A DNA stretch of 64,000 nt from CAYFZO01 sp965223735. GTDB taxonomy: Bacteria > Pseudomonadota > Gammaproteobacteria > Poriferisulfidales > Oxydemutatoraceae. Below, in pieces: positions 8,680 through 17,535 of this stretch; the stretch's first letter is position 1, and every line of letters begins with the position of its first letter. The position numbers and the translations under genes are program-made. The stretch is from positions 1,782,439 through 1,846,438 of the forward strand of contig OZ245010.1 of NCBI GenBank assembly GCA_965223735.1, in the 5' to 3' direction. The notes under the pieces are model-generated. The model was not told the origin of the DNA, searched no databases, and saw only the letters and a program-made list of their open reading frames with translations.

Positions 8680-9386
8680 TGTTGCTGGAGTTGAAGAACG
8701 TCTGTGTTCATTACCAAAAGGTGGTGGCGATCAAAGACGTTACGCTGCACGCTGAAGAAGCCGGATTTGTGATGTTGATCGGTTCAAATGGAGCCGGTAA
8801 AAGCACGACACTGCGTGCCATTTCCGGGCTCGTGCACCCCAGCGCGGGGGAGATCCATTTTGACGGCAAGCGCATAGACGGGTTGTCCGCGGACAGGATA
8901 CTCAAGCTGGGCGTAGCGCACGTTCCGGAAAATCGCCGGGTGTTCAAAGGCCTGTCGGTGATGGAAAACCTGTTGCTCGGCGCGTATGTCCGCAGGGACA
9001 GGGATGCCATTCAACAGGATCTTGAGACCGTGTTCATGCATTTTCCCCGCCTCAAGGATAGAAGGGATCAGCTTGCAAAAACCATGAGCGGCGGTGAGCA
9101 GCAGATGCTGGCTATCGGACGTGCCCTGATGTCAAAACCGCGGCTGCTTTTGCTCGATGAGCCGTCTTTGGGGCTCGCCCCTGTGATCGTGCAGGAAATT
9201 GCGAGGATACTGGTTGAGATCAACAAGCAGGGGGCGACGATCGTTCTGGTCGAGCAGAATGCCGAACTCGCGCTTGAGCTTGCCGATTACGGCTACGTTC
9301 TCGAGACAGGCAGAGTGGCTTTGGAAAGTGCGGTCGCCGATCTCAGGAACAACGAGCACGTGCGCAAGGCCTATCTCGGCATGTAA
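8679..9386 (+). CDS. livF: ABC transporter ATP-binding protein (LivF family)
   Basis: This 235-residue ATPase starts at an ATG that overlaps the livG stop (TAATG at 8677-8681). It carries Walker A IGSNGAGKST near residue 33, VPENRRVFKGLSVMENLLLGAY (typical LivF, usually VPEGRRIF), signature MSGGEQQMLAIGRALM and Walker B LLLLDEPSLGLAP, plus the H-loop replaced by VLVEQN as usual for LivF. It completes the transporter. No terminator is visible before the next gene 50 bases on, so that TPR gene may be co-transcribed. Confidence 0.9.
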   Translation: MLLELKNVCVHYQKVVAIKDVTLHAEEAGFVMLIGSNGAGKSTTLRAISGLVHPSAGEIHFDGKRIDGLSADRILKLGVAHVPENRRVFKGLSVMENLLLGAYVRRDRDAIQQDLETVFMHFPRLKDRRDQLAKTMSGGEQQMLAIGRALMSKPRLLLLDEPSLGLAPVIVQEIARILVEINKQGATIVLVEQNAELALELADYGYVLETGRVALESAVADLRNNEHVRKAYLGM

Positions 9387-9436
9387 AAAGTACACGGAGG
9401 ACGGGCATTTCGGCCGTTTTCTTGAGCAACGTGACA

Positions 9437-10189
9437 ATGGCGGATAGGCAACGGTCCGGTGATTCGGCACTCGCGTGGGTGCAGCTTGGCGAGAAAGCGA
9501 ACGAGGCCTTTCAGCGCGGCGATATGGAAGACGCACAGCGATACTGGCGGGAGTCGCATCGCCTGGCCGGCACGGAATGGCCGCCGCCGCATCCACTGAT
9601 CGCCGCAAGTTTTTGTAACTCTGCCTGCGTTTTCCGTATCGGGGAGAACTACGAAGACGGCATTCGCTGCAGCATGCGTTCAATCGAACTTTGGGAGACG
9701 GCGAAAGTGTGGGTCCGGGAGATGCACATCGAAAGCGCGGCGCGCAGTTCCACGTTTCATTTGCGTATGCAGAGCCGGCATCGCAATGCCTACAGGCGTC
9801 TCCGGCTGAAGAAATATCAGGCACTGCTTGAACTGGGGCGCACGACCGCAATGAATAATCTCGCCGAGATTTTTTACGCGAGCGGCAGGCTCGAAGAAGC
9901 CCGCGCGTTTTATTCGCGTGCATTGTCCGAACGCAAAAAGGCGGTGCAGACGGCGGAGATCGACGATGCGGCAGTCGGGATCATCCGCCGCAATCTTCTT
10001 GCTGCCGAAGGAAGGGTGGGACCGGAGGTTCAGCTCGACGAAACAAATTTGTACGATCGCAGCGGCGCCTTCACTCAACTCGCGCGTCGCCGCCGCTGGC
10101 TCGTGGACTCGCCGCCGGTGCTGACCGATGAGGGGGTGCTGATGGCTTCGGTTCTATTGCCGCGAACGCTCGCCCGTCACGATTTTTGA
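9437..10189 (+). CDS. Tetratricopeptide-like protein of unknown function
   Basis: This is a protein of about 250 residues, mostly helical and rich in Ala, Arg and Glu. Two stretches look like TPR units: LAWVQLGEKANEAFQRGDMEDAQRYWRES near the N-terminus and NNLAEIFYASGRLEEARAFYSRAL near residue 140, each with the G/A-x-x-x-A spacing. I see no signal peptide and no catalytic motif, so it is probably cytoplasmic and binds a partner. It follows livF by 50 bases on the same strand and may belong to the transporter operon. In-frame GTG (9431) and TTG (9422) starts are possible, and ribosome sites are poor for all three. I do not recognise a specific family. Confidence 0.6.
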   Translation: MADRQRSGDSALAWVQLGEKANEAFQRGDMEDAQRYWRESHRLAGTEWPPPHPLIAASFCNSACVFRIGENYEDGIRCSMRSIELWETAKVWVREMHIESAARSSTFHLRMQSRHRNAYRRLRLKKYQALLELGRTTAMNNLAEIFYASGRLEEARAFYSRALSERKKAVQTAEIDDAAVGIIRRNLLAAEGRVGPEVQLDETNLYDRSGAFTQLARRRRWLVDSPPVLTDEGVLMASVLLPRTLARHDF

Positions 10190-10699
10190 GAGTCTGGAGT
10201 CAATATCCGTGACGGGACGGTCGGCGCGGCCTGCCGGCGTTGCGTCCGGTACCGGCGGTGCCTTGCATCTCACTGGCGACGGCGGTGTTCTGAAAGGGTT
10301 GCTTCGTTTGCAAGGAGGTGGAGGCAGGTTTCAATCCGCCTTGCAATCGGTTGACGCCTGTGTCATCGCGGGTGGCGGAGGGCCGGGATGCCATGATGGA
10401 CAGGCCAGCTTCAAATCCGCCCCGCTTTCGCTGTCAGTACATCGCGGACGGCTCCCGCGTCGTCTTCCATCAGGTCGGCAGTCTGTTGATCAAGCGGGGT
10501 GTTGTTTTTACGCAACATGGCTGCGCCCTTTTGAAACAAAGCAATTGCACCGAATTACAAGGGGGTTTCAGTTGTCCGACCGGGTGTTCGGCGGGGCTTT
10601 GCAGTTGCATGGTGGCAACAGTTTCAGATTTTTGATACAATCCGCGACCAAGTTTAACCGTATCAACAATGGCATGTTGACAACAGGGAGGTTTTTCTA
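10190..10699. other. Intergenic region upstream of the porin gene
   Basis: An open frame spans most of this stretch but has low-complexity Gly/Arg-rich content and no family resemblance, so I do not call it a gene. The porin promoter is probably in the last 100 bases: a TACAAT hexamer at about 10635 could be a -10 box, but I find no -35 at the right distance. Confidence 0.4.
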
Positions 10700-11506
10700 A
10701 TGAAAAACAAATTGTATACGATCTTGATCTGTGGCGCGTTTCTGTCCGGCGGAGTGACAGCTGCTCAGGCGGACGCGTTTGCCGAAGAGAATTTCAGCGC
10801 GTCGGTGTGGTTGACCAGCGACTATATCTTTCGCGGTGCATCGTTTTCCGACGAGGATCCCGCGGTGCAGGCCAGCCTGGACTGGGGCTACGGCAGTTGG
10901 TACGCCGGTGTCTGGGGTTCGAGCCTTGAATTGACGGGATATAATTCCGCCGAGCCTCAGCCTACTGATTCTAACTCGTCAATTGAGTACGACTTCTACG
11001 TCGGCTATGCCAATTCAGCCGGTCCCATCGACTATGACGCGACGCTGATCTACTACTGGTTCCCGAATGACCGCGGCGATCTGGAAGCCGATGTGCTCGA
11101 GTTCTGGCTGACGCTGTCGCATACATTTGCCGATATGCAGCTCAGCCCGACGGTCGGCGTGTTCGGCGCGTTTTCGCCCGACGCCACGTTGGAGGACGGC
11201 GACAGCATTTACGGCAAGGCTTTTCTCGCGCTTGATCTGGGCAATGGATTTGGTCTGGACTTCGCGGTCGGCGTGACGGATGTTGACGGCGACGACGCAA
11301 CGGACAAAAACGGAGCGTTTTGTATCGATGGCGTTTTATGCGACGGGTACGGTTATACGCATTGGGAAGTCGGCCTGAGCACGGCGGTCAAGGGCTTCGG
11401 CGTCGATCTGCGCTATCACGACACGAACGAACAAAAGAGTCATCTCGCTTTTTGGGGTGGCGATGACAACATTGACAACCGTATCGTGCTGACCATTTCG
11501 CGGTAA
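10700..11506 (+). CDS. TorF-family putative outer-membrane porin
   Basis: This 268-residue protein has a Sec signal peptide (MKNKLYTILICGAFLSGGVTAAQA, cleavage before DAFAEE). The mature N-terminus, FSASVWLTSDYIFRGASFSDEDPAVQASLDW, is the hallmark of the TorF/Gcw_chp family of small beta-barrels. The rest alternates aromatic and acidic residues in short strands and ends in IVLTISR. TorF was named from a trimethylamine N-oxide respiration locus in Shewanella. Its place between a methylamine transporter and a sarcosine oxidase operon makes an outer-membrane channel for small methylated amines a fair inference. AGGGAGG lies at 10685-10691 upstream of the ATG, and a strong terminator follows. Confidence 0.82.
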   Translation: MKNKLYTILICGAFLSGGVTAAQADAFAEENFSASVWLTSDYIFRGASFSDEDPAVQASLDWGYGSWYAGVWGSSLELTGYNSAEPQPTDSNSSIEYDFYVGYANSAGPIDYDATLIYYWFPNDRGDLEADVLEFWLTLSHTFADMQLSPTVGVFGAFSPDATLEDGDSIYGKAFLALDLGNGFGLDFAVGVTDVDGDDATDKNGAFCIDGVLCDGYGYTHWEVGLSTAVKGFGVDLRYHDTNEQKSHLAFWGGDDNIDNRIVLTISR

Positions 11507-11562
11507 CAGCCGGACGCGGGTTTTTCACGTATCCATCAGAAACAGATCGTAGCGACTGTTGC

Positions 11563-11600
11563 AAGGCTTTCCCCCCGCGGGGGGAAAGCCTTTATTTTTG
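11563..11600 (+). terminator. Strong intrinsic terminator after the porin gene
   Basis: A perfect 13-bp stem (AAGGCTTTCCCCC pairing with GGGGGAAAGCCTT, 11563-11592) is followed by TTATTTTT on the plus strand. It ends the porin transcript 57 bases after its stop codon. There is no T run on the other side, so it is one-directional. Confidence 0.92.
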
Positions 11601-11654
11601 TCTCAAGATTCCGGCGCCCGCCGGAGGGGTTGATAAAGTCAAGTCAGATGACGA

Positions 11655-12359
11655 TCACAGCGCCGCCGATAGTGTGGCGTGGCCGATTGCGGTGCCGTTG
11701 AATTCCTGCGCCGCGTCTTTCAGGCAGCGCCACAGGTAATCGGCCGAGGCGCTGTCGGCGAGCAGGTGGAATGCGGGCGTTGTGCCGATATCATTGCGGA
11801 TCACGATCGCGCTGATACGCGCGAGGATCACCTGCGCGGCGTTGCCGTCGGGGAACTTGCCGGTGCGCAGGTCGAGCGCGCAAAGTTTCGCGAACATCGC
11901 GCTGGCGCAACAGCCGCTGATCAGCAGCCATGCGTGTGAGGAGCCGCGCGGCGCCGGATAGCAGTTCGCGGGCGCTTCAGCCGAGCACGCCTGTTCAAGC
12001 ACCGCGCAGGTGTCATTCGGCTGTTTCGGGTTTTCGAGCACCAGTATTTCGCCGTCGGTCAGGCGCACGACCAGCGAGCCGTCGGCTTGTGTCTGTGCGC
12101 GGTTGTTTTGTTCGGGGACTGCGAGGCCCCGGCTGTGCGCCCAGGCTGCCACGCCAGTGCCTTTGAAGCCGATGCGCGGTAATGTCGAGAGATCGATCAG
12201 CCCCAGACGCCCGAGACATTCGGCTTCGCCGTCGCGGCCGTAGTCGGTTGCGACCGCGGTATTGCCGACGGTGCGAAAGCGTGCGCCGTCGGCGAGCAAT
12301 GCACGGTAGATCGGCGAACGCACCGCGAAGTCGGCCGGTTTTACAAAATCGTCTGTCAT
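11655..12359 (-). CDS. soxG: Sarcosine oxidase gamma subunit
   Basis: This 234-residue protein is the last gene of fhs-soxB-soxD-soxA-soxG. The pattern FRTVGNTAVATDYG, LGRLGLIDLSTLPRIGFKG and a C-terminal barrel-like part ending in ATLSAAL match the SoxG family, which is folded like a GcvT/YgfZ domain and stabilises the heterotetramer. Its ATG overlaps the soxA stop in TAATG, implying coupled translation. Heterotetrameric sarcosine oxidase turns sarcosine into glycine, hydrogen peroxide and methylene-THF (or formaldehyde without folate). Confidence 0.85.
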   Translation of the reverse strand: MTDDFVKPADFAVRSPIYRALLADGARFRTVGNTAVATDYGRDGEAECLGRLGLIDLSTLPRIGFKGTGVAAWAHSRGLAVPEQNNRAQTQADGSLVVRLTDGEILVLENPKQPNDTCAVLEQACSAEAPANCYPAPRGSSHAWLLISGCCASAMFAKLCALDLRTGKFPDGNAAQVILARISAIVIRNDIGTTPAFHLLADSASADYLWRCLKDAAQEFNGTAIGHATLSAAL

Positions 12360-15277
12360 TACATCTTCTGCCTTTCGTTATCGGGATCGTAGAATGGCGT
12401 TTTTGTGATCCCGGCTTCGACAATGTCGCCGCTTTCGAGTTTGACATGCAACGGATTGCCGGCTTCGGCGTCGGGTCGTGCATAAGCCAGGCCGATGGTT
12501 TTCCCGAGTGTCGGCGAGTAGGCCGCCGAAGTAATATGTCCTGCCACCTCGTTGCCGTCGAGCACCAGGTTGGATTCCCGGATCTGATGTTCGTCGCCGG
12601 GCACGGAAAAGGCGACAAGTTTGCGCGCAAGCGGCAGCGCCTCCCGCAGTTCGACCGAGCGTTTGCCGACGAAGAACGGTTTTTTGCGCCCGATCGCCCA
12701 GTTCATCTGGAGTTCGTTGATCGAGCTCGTCGAGTCGGTGTCCTGGCCGATGATCACGTGACCTTTTTCAAGCCGGAGCAGGCGTTGCGCTTCGATGCCG
12801 ACCGGGCGGATGCCCTCGTCCCGGCCGGCTTCGAGCAATGTGTCCCACAACGCTTCGCCCTGTGCCGAGGGTACGTGGATCTCATAGCCGAGCTCGCCGA
12901 CGAAACCGACCCTGAACAGCCGTGCGGGGATGCCGGCGACTTTGCCGGTGCGCACCGCGAGGTACGGGAAGTCGTCGGGCTTCAGTGCGATGTCTTCGCA
13001 CAAGGTTTCGAGCACGGCGCGCGAACGCGGCCCCGCGATATTGACACCGGCGTAGGCGCCGGTGACGTTGGTGATATCGACGCTGAGTCGCCACTGCGCG
13101 TTCCACCACAGCATTGTCCTGAAGATACCGTCGGAGTTGCCGGTGGTCGTCGTGATGTAGAAGTGCTCATCGCCGAGGCGGCACGCGACGCCGTCGTCTA
13201 TGACCGTGCCGGCTTCGTTGACCATCATCAGGTAGCGGGTCATGCCGACAACCTGCTTCAGGTGCGGCAATGTGTACAGGCGATTCAGGAACTCCGCCGC
13301 GTCGGCGCCGCGGATCTCGATCTTGCCGAGTGTCGAAACGTCAATGACGCCGACGTTTTGGCGGATCGCGAGCGATTCACTTTGAGAGCATTCGATGCGC
13401 GAACCGCCGTAATAGGCCGGGCGCCACCACACGCCGACCGGCATCATTTGCGCCCCGGCTTCGACATGGCGGTGGTGCATCGCGGTGAAGCGTTCGGGGT
13501 TGAAACTGCGCCCGGCGAGTATTTCAAGCCGTTCGGGACGCAGCGGCGGGCGTGCCGTCGTGACGCCGGTTTCGGATACCGAGCGTCCGCTTGCGTCGGC
13601 GACCAGCCGCGCCGTCGCGAGCGCCGCGTGCCGGCCCTGCGACGGTCCCATGCCGACGGTCGAGTAGCGCTTGACCAACTCGAGTTCGTCGTAGCCGTCG
13701 GCGCAGGCGTTGACGATGTCGCAGACCTGGAGGTCTTCGTCAAAATCGACGAATTCCTTGTGCCGGGGATGAGTGAAGATCGGCCAGCCGTAGTTCGTTC
13801 CGTTGCCCGGTTCGATATTCAGCGGGGCTTGCGTTCCGGCGGGGTATTCAGCGTGGAAACCGAGACTAGTTGCGGCTTCGAGGCCCGCGCGTCGGCCATC
13901 GACGAGCGTCGCCTCAATGTCGCAGCAGTTGTTGACTGCGCCGGCGAGCCGCACGCCTTCTGGCAGGCGGGTGATCGAGAACACGGCTTTTGTGTCGTCG
14001 TAGGACAGGCGGCCGCCGGCTTGCAGCGGCAGTTGATAGGCGGGCATGTATCCACCCGACATGCACACCAGATCGCATGCGATCTCTTCGCCGGGTGTGG
14101 CGCGCCGTCCGTTTTCTGAGACGTTTGCGATGCGCACACTGCAAACATGCCGTGCTTTTGCCTTTGCTTCATAGACCGTGGCGCCGGTGATGATCCTCAC
14201 GCCGCGGGCCCTGGCTTCGTCCGACCATGCACAGGCCGGCGGCGAAGTGCGCATATCGACGATGGCGGCGATTTCGACGCCCGCATCGATCAGGTCCAGT
14301 GCGGTGGCATAGGCTTCGGGGTCGCCCGTCAGCACGACGGCGCGCGTGCCCGGGTGCACTCCGTAAAGCCTGATCAGGCGCCGGGCGGCCGAGCTCAGCA
14401 ATATGCCGGGCAGGTCGTTGTTGCGGAACACAACGTGCTGTTCCATCGCGCCGGTTGCGAAGATCACTTCACGCGCGCGGATCTTGTACAGGCGATCGCC
14501 GCGGATCACCGGCAGCCAGTTGTCGGAGAACCAGCCGTTGCACAAGGCGGCGGTCATGATCTCGATCCCGGGCGAAGCTTCGCAGGTGCGTATCAGTTGT
14601 TCGCGTTCGTCATCGCCCGGCTTGCCGGCGTCTGCGGGACGCGCATGGTTGAGCGATCCGCCGAGTCGCGGTTGTTCCTCCACCAGCAGAACCTCGGCGC
14701 CGGCGTCCGCGGCGGTCCGTGCTGCGGCCAGGCCGGCGGGGCCGCCGCCGACCACGACCAGATCGTAGAAACCGTAAGCCTTGTCGCAGTAAACCGGGCG
14801 CGTCAAAAAATCAACCCGCCCGAGGCCGGCGCCGGCGCGCACGATCGGTTCCCACAGACGCTCCCATATTCCTTTCGGGCGAAAGAAAGCCTTGTAGTAG
14901 AAGCCGACCGGCAGAAAGCGCGAGAACCAGGACAACCATGAGGCACGGTCTCTTTGCAGGCTGCCCGAGTAATTCTGGGCGGTGACCTCCATGCCTTCCT
15001 CAATCGGGCAGAGGTCTGCAAACACGTTTGGTGCGTTGTTGATTCCCACCAGAGTGTCGGCTTCCATGCCCGCGAAAGACCTCGGCCCGCGCGGGCGGTG
15101 ATATTTGAAGGAGCGCGACAGCAACCACACGCCGTTGGCAGCGAGTGCGCTCGCGACGCTGTCGCCGGAGAGACCGGTATAGGTTTTGCCTTCAAAGCGG
15201 AACCGGATCGGGCGCTTGCGGTCCACCAGCAGGCCGGCCGGCGGGGCGAGGCGGTGGTTATTTGCGGCTTCTGTCAC
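12359..15277 (-). CDS. soxA: Sarcosine oxidase alpha subunit
   Basis: This 972-residue protein is the large subunit of heterotetrameric sarcosine oxidase. The order of domains is an N-terminal ferredoxin-like region (FRFEGKTYTGLSGDSVASAL, residues 26-45), a nucleotide-binding domain with VVVGGGPAGLAAA near 174-186, a second FAD/NAD-type segment (ATGAMEQHVVFRNNDLPG near 275), and a C-terminal GcvT-like folate domain (IDVSTLGKIEIRGADAAEFLN near 640, GFVGELGYEIHVP near 800). Methylene-THF is made in the last domain. The start is GTG at 15277 and lies inside a repeated junction: five more copies of its first 32-47 codons lie upstream, each ending in a copy of the soxD tail. A ribosome site is weak, so expression may depend on coupling to the preceding short frame (GTGA overlap). 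Confidence 0.92.
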   Translation of the reverse strand: MTEAANNHRLAPPAGLLVDRKRPIRFRFEGKTYTGLSGDSVASALAANGVWLLSRSFKYHRPRGPRSFAGMEADTLVGINNAPNVFADLCPIEEGMEVTAQNYSGSLQRDRASWLSWFSRFLPVGFYYKAFFRPKGIWERLWEPIVRAGAGLGRVDFLTRPVYCDKAYGFYDLVVVGGGPAGLAAARTAADAGAEVLLVEEQPRLGGSLNHARPADAGKPGDDEREQLIRTCEASPGIEIMTAALCNGWFSDNWLPVIRGDRLYKIRAREVIFATGAMEQHVVFRNNDLPGILLSSAARRLIRLYGVHPGTRAVVLTGDPEAYATALDLIDAGVEIAAIVDMRTSPPACAWSDEARARGVRIITGATVYEAKAKARHVCSVRIANVSENGRRATPGEEIACDLVCMSGGYMPAYQLPLQAGGRLSYDDTKAVFSITRLPEGVRLAGAVNNCCDIEATLVDGRRAGLEAATSLGFHAEYPAGTQAPLNIEPGNGTNYGWPIFTHPRHKEFVDFDEDLQVCDIVNACADGYDELELVKRYSTVGMGPSQGRHAALATARLVADASGRSVSETGVTTARPPLRPERLEILAGRSFNPERFTAMHHRHVEAGAQMMPVGVWWRPAYYGGSRIECSQSESLAIRQNVGVIDVSTLGKIEIRGADAAEFLNRLYTLPHLKQVVGMTRYLMMVNEAGTVIDDGVACRLGDEHFYITTTTGNSDGIFRTMLWWNAQWRLSVDITNVTGAYAGVNIAGPRSRAVLETLCEDIALKPDDFPYLAVRTGKVAGIPARLFRVGFVGELGYEIHVPSAQGEALWDTLLEAGRDEGIRPVGIEAQRLLRLEKGHVIIGQDTDSTSSINELQMNWAIGRKKPFFVGKRSVELREALPLARKLVAFSVPGDEHQIRESNLVLDGNEVAGHITSAAYSPTLGKTIGLAYARPDAEAGNPLHVKLESGDIVEAGITKTPFYDPDNERQKM

Positions 15278-15998
15278 AGGACGTCGTCGGCGTTGTGTTC
15301 GGCGGCGAGTGCGCTCGCGACGCTGTCGCCGGAGAGACCGGTATAGGTTTTGCCTTCAAAGCGGAACCGGATCGGGCGCTTGCGGTCCACCAGCAGGCCG
15401 GCCGGCGGGGTGAGGCGGCGATTGTTTGCGGCTTCTGTCACGGGACGTCGTCGGTGTTGTGTTCGGCGGCGAGACTGGTTTTGCCCTCAAAACGGAACCC
15501 GATCGGGCGCTCATGGTCCACCAGCAGACCGGCCGGCGGGGCGAGGCGGTGATTGTTTGCGGCTTCTGTCACGGGACGTCGCCGGCGTTGTGTTCAGCGG
15601 CGGGACCGGTTTTGTCTTCAAAGCGGAACTGGATCGGGCGCTCATGGTCCACCAGCAGACCGGTCGGCGGGGCGGGGCGGTGGCTGTTGGAGACTTCCGT
15701 CACGGGACGTCGTCGGCGTTGTGTTCGGCGGCGAGTGCGCTCGCGACGCTATCGCCGGCGAGTCCGGTATAGGATTTGCCCTCAAAACGGAACCCGATCG
15801 GGCGCTCATGGTCCACCAGCAGACCGGCCGGCGGGGCGAGGCGGTGGTTATTTGCGGCTTCCGTCACGAGGCGTCGCCGGCGTTGTGTTCAGCGGCGGGA
15901 CCGGTTTTGTCTTCAAAGCGGAACTGGATCGGGCGCTTGCGGTCCACCGGCAGACCGGTCGGCGGGGCGGGGCGGTGGCTGTTGGAGACTTCCGTCAC
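15278..15998 (-). repeat. Tandem array of five extra soxD/soxA junction copies, each a short translationally coupled ORF
   Basis: Between the soxD stop and the true soxA start the minus strand holds five short frames starting with GTG at 15998, 15867, 15703, 15572 and 15441. Each begins like SoxA (VTEAANNHRLAPPAGLL or a close variant) and runs on into a copy of the SoxD tail (AEHNAGDA or AEHNADDV). Each then stops at a TGA that overlaps the next GTG as GTGA. Start-to-start distances are 131, 164, 131, 131 and 164 bases; the short units lack 33 bases of the SoxA part. The peptides are 44 or 55 residues. The array arose by tandem duplication of the soxD/soxA boundary. Whether the peptides have a role, or simply carry ribosomes through to soxA, cannot be read from sequence. 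Confidence 0.88.
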
Positions 15999-16279
15999 GG
16001 GGCGTCGCCGGCGTTGTGCTTGGCGGAAAGTTCGCTCGCGGGATAGGTTTTCACGATCTCGTCGGTGACGGTGTTGCGTTCGGCGATGAACCAGTAGGAA
16101 CTGGGTAGGTGGCACCACCATTCGCGCACAATGCCTTGCGGAGTGTCGTGCAGCCAGATGTAGTCCGCCCATTGCTCATTGTCAATGCCGTCGGGGTTGA
16201 GTTCCGCCGTCACCTGACCGAAACAGATGAACTCGCTGATGTTGCGCGGTCCGTTCAGCGGACAGTTCAGGATTTTCAT
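15995..16279 (-). CDS. soxD: Sarcosine oxidase delta subunit
   Basis: This 94-residue subunit starts at MKILNCPLNGPRNISEFICFG. Its ATG overlaps the soxB stop (ATGA) and its TGA overlaps the first GTG of the junction array. The body has ADYIWLHDTPQGIVREWWCHLPSSYWFIAERNTVTDEI, a clear SoxD pattern. In characterised SoxD a zinc ion is held by CPxCG plus later His and Cys. Here the second Cys of that knuckle is Asn (CPLNG), and the later region keeps WWCH but has Ser where the family often has Cys, so zinc binding may be lost or altered. The C-terminal LSAKHNAGDAP is the segment copied in the downstream array. Confidence 0.85.
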   Translation of the reverse strand: MKILNCPLNGPRNISEFICFGQVTAELNPDGIDNEQWADYIWLHDTPQGIVREWWCHLPSSYWFIAERNTVTDEIVKTYPASELSAKHNAGDAP

Positions 16280-17520
16280 CAGTGGCTCGCGGCGGTGGCG
16301 CCGGCTTCGTTGAGCAACTCGAAGTTGCGGAAGCGGTCGAGTTTGAACGAGCGGATGAGTTCCACCGGGCGCCCGTCGGCAATGCTTTCGGCCATGCACT
16401 TGCCGGCGACCGGTGTCGCCTTGAAGCCCCAGGTGCCCCAGCCTGCGTCGAGCCAGTAGTTCTCGACCGGGCTTTCACCCATGATCGGGGCGTAGTCTGG
16501 CGTCATGTCGGTGATGCCTGTCCACTGACGCACCAGCCTCGCGGTGGCGAGGAACGGGAACAGTTCCAGGGCGCTCGCGATCAGCGACTCCTTGAGCTCG
16601 AGCGTCGATCGCGTCGAATACAATTCATAAGGATCGGAACCGCCGCCGATCACGATTTCGCCACGTGCGGTCTGCGAAAAGTAAATGTGCAGAGCGCTTG
16701 AACTGACTAAGGGGTTGAGAAAAGGCTTGAGTGGCGTTGTGACCATCGCCTGCAAAGGATAGGCGCGGATCGGCAGGCGGAATCCCGCTTTGCGCGCGAG
16801 CACCGCGCTCATGCCGGCGACGGCTTGGACCACATGCTTGCAGTGGATGTCGCCGCGGTTGGTTGCGACGCCGGTTACGCGCCCGCCGGCAGTGTGTATA
16901 TCGGTGACTTCGGTGCGCTGGTGGATTTCGACGCCGAGTTCGTGGGCGCGGCGGGCGTAGCCCCACGCAACCGGGTCGTGGCGTGCGATACCGCCGTCGG
17001 CGTGCCACAATCCGCCGCAGATCGGGAATCTCGCATTTTTGGGCATGTTCAGGTACGGGACGATTTCCCTGATGTGTCTGCGGTCAACAAGTTCCGAACG
17101 TACGCCGAGGTGTTTGCTGATCTCGGCTCTCAGACGGAACAGCCGTAAAGTGGCGTCAGAATGCGCGAGCGTCAGTTGGCCGCGCTGGGAATAGAGCATG
17201 TTGTAGCCGAGTTCGTTCGAAAGATTTTTGAACATATTGACCGAGGCTTGATAGAAAGCGACTGAGTCGGGGGAGATGTAGTTGGAACGGATCACGGTGG
17301 TATTCCTGCCGGTGTTGCCGCCGCCGAGGTAGCCTTTCTCAAGTACCGCGACGTTGGTGATACCGTGGTATCTTGCTAGATGATACGCGGTGGCCAGGCC
17401 GTGACCGCCGCCGCCGATGATGACTATGGCGTAGGATTTTTTGAGCGGGCGCGGTGCGGGGATGTCGCGCCGTGCGGGATAGTTACGGGACAGACCGTAT
17501 TTGAGTAATCCCCAGGGCAT
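16279..17520 (-). CDS. soxB: Sarcosine oxidase beta subunit
   Basis: This 413-residue flavoprotein is the catalytic subunit that oxidises sarcosine. The FAD fold appears as IVIIGGGGHGLATAYHLA near residues 32-49, with EKGYLGGGNTGRNTTVIRSNY after it. GGIARHDPVAWGYARRA near residue 175 matches the region where the covalent FMN histidine of the family lies. TGITDMTPDYAPIMGESP and GWGTWGFKATPVAG near the C-terminus are also typical. It sits 15 bases downstream of fhs and overlaps soxD by four bases, so the whole fhs-sox set is likely one transcript. Confidence 0.92.
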   Translation of the reverse strand: MPWGLLKYGLSRNYPARRDIPAPRPLKKSYAIVIIGGGGHGLATAYHLARYHGITNVAVLEKGYLGGGNTGRNTTVIRSNYISPDSVAFYQASVNMFKNLSNELGYNMLYSQRGQLTLAHSDATLRLFRLRAEISKHLGVRSELVDRRHIREIVPYLNMPKNARFPICGGLWHADGGIARHDPVAWGYARRAHELGVEIHQRTEVTDIHTAGGRVTGVATNRGDIHCKHVVQAVAGMSAVLARKAGFRLPIRAYPLQAMVTTPLKPFLNPLVSSSALHIYFSQTARGEIVIGGGSDPYELYSTRSTLELKESLIASALELFPFLATARLVRQWTGITDMTPDYAPIMGESPVENYWLDAGWGTWGFKATPVAGKCMAESIADGRPVELIRSFKLDRFRNFELLNEAGATAASH

Positions 17521-17535
17521 GGTTTGGTGCCGGGC

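Noticed and set aside
10209..10700. 163-codon ORF upstream of the porin gene
   Set aside because: Low-complexity content, no family resemblance, and it overlaps the expected porin promoter and ribosome site.
12182..14119. 645-codon plus-strand ORF over soxA/soxG
   Set aside because: It is a shadow of the soxA frame, which carries full family motifs on the other strand.
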